Below are positions 58,101 through 64,000 of a stretch of 64,000 nucleotides of DNA, piece after piece. Under the pieces are notes generated by a model that was given only the letters and a program-made list of their open reading frames with translations, searched no databases and was not told the DNA's origin. Position 1 is the stretch's first letter. Every line of letters begins with the position of its first letter. The stretch comes from Bugula neritina (taxonomy: Eukaryota > Bryozoa > Gymnolaemata > Cheilostomatida > Bugulidae). Made by a program: the position numbers and the translations under genes. The stretch spans positions 11,364,741-11,428,740 of the forward strand of contig OZ037768.1 of NCBI GenBank assembly GCA_964035545.1, given 5' to 3'.

Positions 58101-60480
58101 AGTAATATATTACTTTTAGTAATTTATTCACTCATCTTTCCTTTAAATGCAATAAATATGCATACTTGTGTGAAAAAACTATACAGCTCATTTTAAATAA
58201 CATAATATTCACAACTAATTATTAAATACCAGACTTAATTACTAAATAGTAGTTTTTATAAACTTCGATGAAACCCTTGCATTATTCAAAGCTATTATAT
58301 AAAAGGTTTTTACAGTCATGGGGATATATATATACTAGTCTCATTTTATCAATGTTTTTTCATTGTTATAACATGAGTGTAGGAAACTATGTTTGTTCCA
58401 AATAGTAAGGTTTTAGCATCTCATAACTATTTGAAGGGAGTTCAATATTTGGAAACAGTCCAGGCGATGAATCTATTACAGTTGATCTGCTATCTAATTT
58501 AGAATGCCATGTAATCAACAAAGTGATTGAAGCTAATTTGAGTTGTAAATTACATTTAGACTTTTACCATAAACTTATCTAATGTATGTAAGTCTCAAGA
58601 GACAAATTGAGATAGTCAAAGGATCAAAGACTTGAAAGATCCTGTTTTTTGCTTATGGGCAAGTCATCCTCATCAGCATAGCCAAGAGTCTAGTCTGTAC
58701 TCTGACTAATGGAGTGGTTTTCATGTAATCAGAATCTTAGTACCTTTAACAGCACAAGTGCATCACCAAAGAAATTTCAATATTAGAAGTTTTTTATATA
58801 ATTGTCTATAATATGAATTTTAGTTTGGAATATAGGCTGAAAATCTATCAGAAATTTAAGCATGTTTTGCTGAGGTTTCTCGTCTAGAACACAGACGTTT
58901 CCAAGTTTGACTATTCCTATGCCTATCTTTAATTTAGTAGTTCAATATCACCCTGGCTAGAGCTACCTGCTACTGATTATAGTGGTGATCTAACAACTAT
59001 ACAATGCACCTGCATGTGGCATTAATGCTAGTAAACTACATTTTCCTAGTATTATCAAAGTTTATTTGGTAGACCTCATTATTCAAAAGTAGCTAGTAAA
59101 TTATCTAAAAAAAATGATTTGGGAGATATAAGGTTTTTAGAAGTTTAAGAAAGGTGAAGGTTCTGTTCCACCTTATGGCCAATCTCTTCCACTGAAGCTC
59201 TAAAGCTCTCTAATTAAGCTTACAACTTGGAATTTATATCACATGAAATGACCTCTAACTGAACATTTGCAGTAGCCTACATAAATTTCCCTTTATATAG
59301 CTTATAGGTTAGAATTAGCTGATGTTTTAACATCAGAAGTCCTTACTGCTTTGTACCTTATAATTAATAAAATTTAAAGACTCGGCTAAAAACTGGTTGA
59401 CTAGAAGAAGTAGTTTAGTGAAGCACTCACCTTGAGCTATGGAAAGCCACACGCTACAGAAATAGAGAAGACACATTTGTTTGAGCAGCATTACATTAAC
59501 TATAGTATATAATTACTAAAATTTGCTGGCATTGAAATCTTAGCAATGCTATGTGTACGAAACAGCCAAGAGCATAATATAATAGTAAAGCAGGGAAATA
59601 TACTAATAGGTTAGATTAAAGTGGCAGTTCAATTCATAAATTTATGTAGAGGACGGATATTGCGCTACTGAAATGAATACCAATTTCAAAGCAATGTAAA
59701 TTTGGTTCTTAAAATGTTATTTGCTATCAATTATCCTTTGTCCCATAATATCCTAGCTAAGCTGTTAGAAAATGTAGCATTGTCATTATCACGTAAGGTA
59801 TTATATAATGATACACTAACATAATCTACAGCTATCATTAGGTGTATACATGTTCATATGCATTTGATTCGATTTCTAAAACTATTATTTTAGTTGGAAG
59901 CTGATGCAATAGTTTAAAGTTTAAACAAGCAACTGAGACAAAATGAAATAATTATATTTTTAGTAAACTACTAATGGGTAATCTCTAATATATTTTTGAT
60001 ATTAGCTGCTGTCAAATATGTTTCGTAATCCAAGTAGTGTAGACTTGTAGATAAGCCAAACAAAAGTAATCAATGACTAATAATAAGATTGCTATTTATA
60101 TAATAGCAAAACATAAATGGCTTTAACTTATATTCAAATCTGTCTGCAGCCTCCATTCCAAAAATATCTTTACTGTGATTTTCATACAGTTTATCCATGC
60201 AGTTTTTTTTCAAATTGCTCTTCGAAATTTTCATACAAATAGTATAATTCAGTATAGTAGACGGTTCATATAGATAGTCTCATATAGATATATTAATTTC
60301 GAACAACAAGACTTGGTTTATATCATACAGTAACTTAAAAATGAAAAAAGTTAATGTTAACACCCAACTATTCATATTTTGATTCTTTCCGTCAAATATC
60401 TATATAGCAATCTTCTAATGGAATATTGCGTTTCAACTCATTCAGTCATTCACAACTTGCAGTTCTATACTAAAAGAGTA
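55165..60480. other. Intergenic region between PKC and the DUSP gene
   Basis: AT-rich, no exon recognised on either strand. It holds a (TA)n run near 56403-56425, a 13-T run near 56083, and the repeat B fragment. The open frames at 56589-56813 and 57330-57566 are Leu/Cys-rich but match no family I know. Confidence 0.5.
58877..58912 (-). repeat. Dispersed repeat B, short fragment
   Basis: On the minus strand AACTTGGAAACGTCTGTGTT followed by CTAGACGAGAAA resembles the start of copy 1 (AACTTGGGAAGTCAGTGTTC, then TAGATTAGAAA). Only about 36 bp are recognisable. Confidence 0.4.
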
Positions 60481-60490
60481 ATAGATAGCC

Positions 60491-60546
60491 CCGCCCACTT
60501 CCGTATTCCGTAATAGGTTTTGGGCGCGAAGACTTGCAATTGGCTC
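60491..60546 (+). promoter_or_regulatory. Promoter-like cluster upstream of the DUSP gene
   Basis: A GC-richer island about 160-210 bp before the start codon contains CCGCCC, two ETS-core words in reverse (ACTTCCGTA and ATTCCGTA, i.e. TACGGAAGT and TACGGAAT), an E2F-like GGGCGCGAA and an inverted CCAAT (ATTGGCT). MKP-3 genes are known ERK/ETS-induced feedback inhibitors, so ETS sites here are expected; binding is inferred only. Confidence 0.45.
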
Positions 60547-60704
60547 TTGATTAATAAAGTACCCAACGCTGCGCTAAATTCATCAGTATCCCGGGACTAC
60601 AGCAACTGCTCGCAAGTGTGTGAAACTAGTAGTTGAAATTCGTTTTTTGTAAAGTCAAGTTGTAAGCTAACGGCTTTGCGTTAAAGTTATCAAATTATAT
60701 TTCT

Positions 60705-63700
60705 ATGCGACTGGCAGGCATGCCAACTATTGAATCTCTAAACAAAATGGAAGAAGTATCAGCTGAGTGGTTGGTGAAAGAGCTACAAGTTGACACCGTA
60801 TTAGTTTTGGATTGCAGATCTCAACAAGACTTTCACTCGGGCCACATTCATGGTTCAATGAATGTGAATTTACCACCGCTATTACAAAGACGGCTAAAAA
60901 ATGGCAATCTCTCTGTTTCCGCAGCAGTTCAAGGAAATCATATGAAAGAAAAGTTCAGTTCAGAATGCGCATATAAAAGTATCGTCATGTGTGAATACTC
61001 TAGATATGATATTAATGCTAATAACAGCAACCTATTAACTCTTCTTTACAACAAACTAGTCAAAGATCAGCATACGGTAAAGATCCTATCAGGTAACGCT
61101 TCCTATTCCTTATTTAACCCATGTTTATGTTTTACTATAACTATAAGTAGCCTATAATAATTAATAATTGTTGAAAATGTTGTGTAGTATAAGTATAACT
61201 ATAAGTTTGGAGTATTAGATTTGTCGTTGTCATTTTGCGTACACATGCACTCACAGTTGATGTAAACTCAAAGTCACCGTCCTAATCTTAAGGATAGTCA
61301 TAGTAATAGTCAGTGTCGTAGTGTCAGTGTTACACTTACTAATACTAATAGTAATAACTAATAGTAATAACAACTACCCATACTCATACTGATGCTGATA
61401 CTTTCTGAAGCTTAGGCTTATGCTTATGGTAAAAGAATTGTTATACTTATTTTTAGAGTTGCTGTTAGTACCAACACTAACAGCCACTACTGCTATTTTC
61501 AATTGATTCTTTTTACGAAATGAGACAAGTTGTTTAGGAAGTAACTAATCCTAACGCGCATTCGTATTGTAGTTTAATAAATATGGTTAACTTTAAGTAT
61601 TGCCATTATGAGTTATTGCATTTACCACATAAAGTGCGGAAGATATAGATGTCATAAATCTACTTGGTAGTAAATGGTTGGTGTATCATCTATATAAACT
61701 TGAAGACAGTAATCTCAAATATTTTTTTTATTTCATTTACCTTATGGGGTTCATATATATTATATATCACCATTTCAGGCCTTCAATAATATGGTCAAAA
61801 AATTATGACTTAAATTTTGCCCATTCACCATTTTAACCGACAAAAAGGGATAATTTTAATTTAGACTAATCAGTTTTTCAAGAAACACCTATGTTCGTAT
61901 TATTTGGAGCCTAAAAATGGAGCCCAATGTTATAAAGTTTTCTAAAAACACTAGACCTAGTAATACTTTCAGATATTTTACCTACGGATAGTCCGGAGTA
62001 ATAAAATGCTATGTCAATGCATCTCATGGCATTATAAAAATATTATGATAATATATTATAATGAGTGTAACAGCTGTCAATGTCAAATCTTGAAGCTGAT
62101 AAATTAATTTCTGTGGTGCATTTTTACCAACTATTCAAAACATTTACAGTAAACTAGCATAGCATAGTACCTTAGTTTCATCTACTGATCTAGTCTAGCT
62201 ATAATCATGTTTATAATTAGCCTTAATTTTCAGCATAAATAATTACTAAAGCTTTGCCCATCCTACACTCAATCCTTTGACTAGAAGCATTCTGAAAGTG
62301 GTAATTTGTTAGGTTAATTGGGAATTGTTGGTAAAATCTCCAATTGACCTTTTAGAATAGCTGCTGCGGCTGCTAAGTCATCGTGGGAACTAAATCTAAT
62401 GGTATTGCCTGTTGCCTCTTGTTAATCTGACTCTGTTGCCCTCTCTTCTAGGTGGCTATAAGGAGTTCTGTTGCCTCTTCCCAGAATACATTTCATCATC
62501 CGACACAACAGCAGATACCAATCAACTCACAGCTGGTTTATCCACTCTCAACCTCGTAGAACCACCTACCCCAAAACTAGATGATGTAACCCCTTCTCCG
62601 GCATTCCCTATAGAAGTTGTCAAGAATCTATACCTTGGTAATGCAAAATGCTCAATGGACTGCGAGATACTGCTTAAAAACAATATTCGTTACATTCTGA
62701 ACGTCACTCCCAATCTACCGAATCACTTTGAAGGAAGTTGTGATGTACCAATTACCTACAAACAGATTCCTATCAATGACCATTGGTCTCAGAACCTGTC
62801 TGCCTACTTCCCGGAAGCTATTCAGTTTATTGGTGAGTACCTTCAGTCATAGCTTGTCAATGAACATTCAATATTGAACACCCACTCTCTAATAACCAAA
62901 GAGTTCCATTCACACAATTTCCTGGCAGGATGTGGGGCTATTCTACTCAGATATTTCAGTTATTTTGGCTACCGGAACTAACTAAATTTTTGAAGTTGCC
63001 ACAAGACTAACTGTCTCGAAGATTCTATCATTTTCCTACGTGTCAGTCACGCTTGATCAGTTTGAATAGAATGGCCAACATGCTGGCACTAAGCCAATGT
63101 GGCTACTAAACTTCGCGTAGTCCATTGAATAAAATAGAAGAGGTTTGCCAGTTGAAAGGTATCCTATTACACTAGAGATGTCACTAGCTTGCTCCAGGCA
63201 GCAGTCTACCTAGTAAAGTAATGCAAAAGGTTCCTTCATTAAATCCAATATGAAAGTTTTAGCTTGTGGACAACACGAACATAAGGTATACCATTAGGTA
63301 TACATAGGCAAATAAATGATTAGTCCATTGTCAGTCATCACCCTATACAGCTCTAGTATTTAACTAAGCAGGTTTCTGTCATCAAAAACTAATTACTTAG
63401 CATAGGAATTGCTTGTTATATATAATGGTATTTCAAGATGCTTTTCATCTCATTGTTTTACCATCAAATGATTGCCTTAGTAAACCCGCAATGTGGTAGT
63501 TGAAGCATGAGAAATTAGGCTTTGGCCTTCAGTAGTAGTAAATGCTTGTAGAGTCGCCATGATTCAGTGACTGGTGCTTTCAAGTTGATTTTATTAACAC
63601 TGAAGTGATGATTTATTGCAGATAGCGGGAGGTCCAAAGGATATGGCGTGCTCGTTCACTGCCTGGCTGGTATTAGTAGGTCTGTGACTATTACAGTCGC

Positions 63701-63980
63701 TTATTTGATGAGTAAAGAGAGAATGTGCCTTAACGATGCATACGATTTTGTGAAGAAAGCAAAACCAAATATCTCACCAAACTTCAACTTTATGGGACAA
63801 TTGTTAGACTTTGAGCAAACTTTGAACTTGAATGAAAGAGATAGTGTCACGCCCTCACCGTGCATGTGTAAAGCTCTGGATCAATGCAACTGTGCTAATA
63901 AAAGAGGAAATCAAATGTTTTTTATGACTCCAACTAAATCAGCACCAACGTACGAGCTGGAACCCTTGAATGTTAGGTAG
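60705..63980 (+). CDS. dusp6: MAP kinase phosphatase of the DUSP6/7/9 (MKP-3) class
   Basis: Cytoplasmic dual-specificity phosphatase that removes phosphate from the TxY motif of ERK. Exons 60705-61092, 62452-62832, 63622-63980; both introns GT-AG, 375 residues (human DUSP6 is 381). An N-terminal rhodanese-like ERK-binding domain (about 16-130) carries the kinase-interaction motif R-R-L-K-N-G-N-L (62-69). A linker with L-x3-L-x2-L-x-L (155-164) fits a nuclear export signal. The catalytic domain has general acid Asp239 in I-N-D-H-W and active site H-C-L-A-G-I-S-R-S (Cys270, Arg276), followed by [12 protein letters not shown], specific for this class. The tail F-F-M-T-P-T resembles the C-terminus of DUSP6/7. 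Met6 or Met15 could also serve as start. Invertebrates usually have one gene for this class, so the symbol is by class, not orthology to one vertebrate paralogue. Confidence 0.95.
61240..61440. repeat. Cryptically simple tract in the first DUSP intron
   Basis: Drifting near-repeats such as ATAGTCATAGTAATAGTCAG, CACTTACTAATACTAATAG, CATACTCATACTGATGCTGA and TTAGGCTTATGCTTATGG. The word TACTGATGCTGA also occurs in the tract near 27970. Confidence 0.55.
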
Positions 63981-64000
63981 TATATATCATTCTTGCAAAC

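Overview
The window reads as a piece of an AT-rich, intron-rich animal nuclear genome. All coding genes are split by GT-AG introns, the exon-encoded proteins are bilaterian signalling, matrix and peroxisomal families, and the non-coding DNA holds a Ty3/Gypsy retrotransposon, tRNA-derived SINEs, a MITE-like element and long low-complexity tracts. The gene set (Tspear, Rap1, peroxisomal thiolase, a delta-type PKC, a DUSP6/7/9 phosphatase) fits an invertebrate, possibly a lophotrochozoan, but the sequence alone does not fix the phylum.

Layout. 1606-13164 (minus): 5' part of a Tspear-like gene, six coding exons joined by hand plus a likely 5' UTR exon and TATA box; its 3' exons lie left of the window. 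13312-16969: intergenic, with an A/T-rich tandem tract. 16970-21842 (minus): a complete 5-intron Rap1 small GTPase, whose first non-coding exon may lie near 28209, so that its first intron would contain the retrotransposon. 23105-27604 (plus): an intact Gypsy element with two identical 232-bp LTRs, a 5-bp target duplication and one gag-pol frame. 29255-33377 (minus): a complete nine-exon peroxisomal 3-ketoacyl-CoA thiolase with an N-terminal PTS2. 33420-39129: intergenic, with cryptically simple DNA and a MITE-like element. 39141-55053 (plus): a complete 14-coding-exon novel-type PKC closest to PKC delta, 696 aa. 60705-63980 (plus): a complete three-exon MKP-3 type dual-specificity phosphatase, 375 aa.

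Each complete exon chain closes in frame at a length close to its human counterpart (Rap1 185 aa, thiolase 428, PKC 696, DUSP 375), which supports the splice choices. Rap1, PKC and the ERK phosphatase all act around Ras/ERK signalling, but they are ordinary single genes in different orientations and I see no evidence of an operon-like unit. No wholly new system was found. The most interesting observations are a missing tryptophan at the diacylglycerol-affinity position of the PKC C1B domain, a very young retrotransposon, a SINE family with a conserved post-tRNA core, a 14-copy array of 5' splice-site look-alikes in a PKC intron, and a possible secreted-peptide exon divergent from Tspear.
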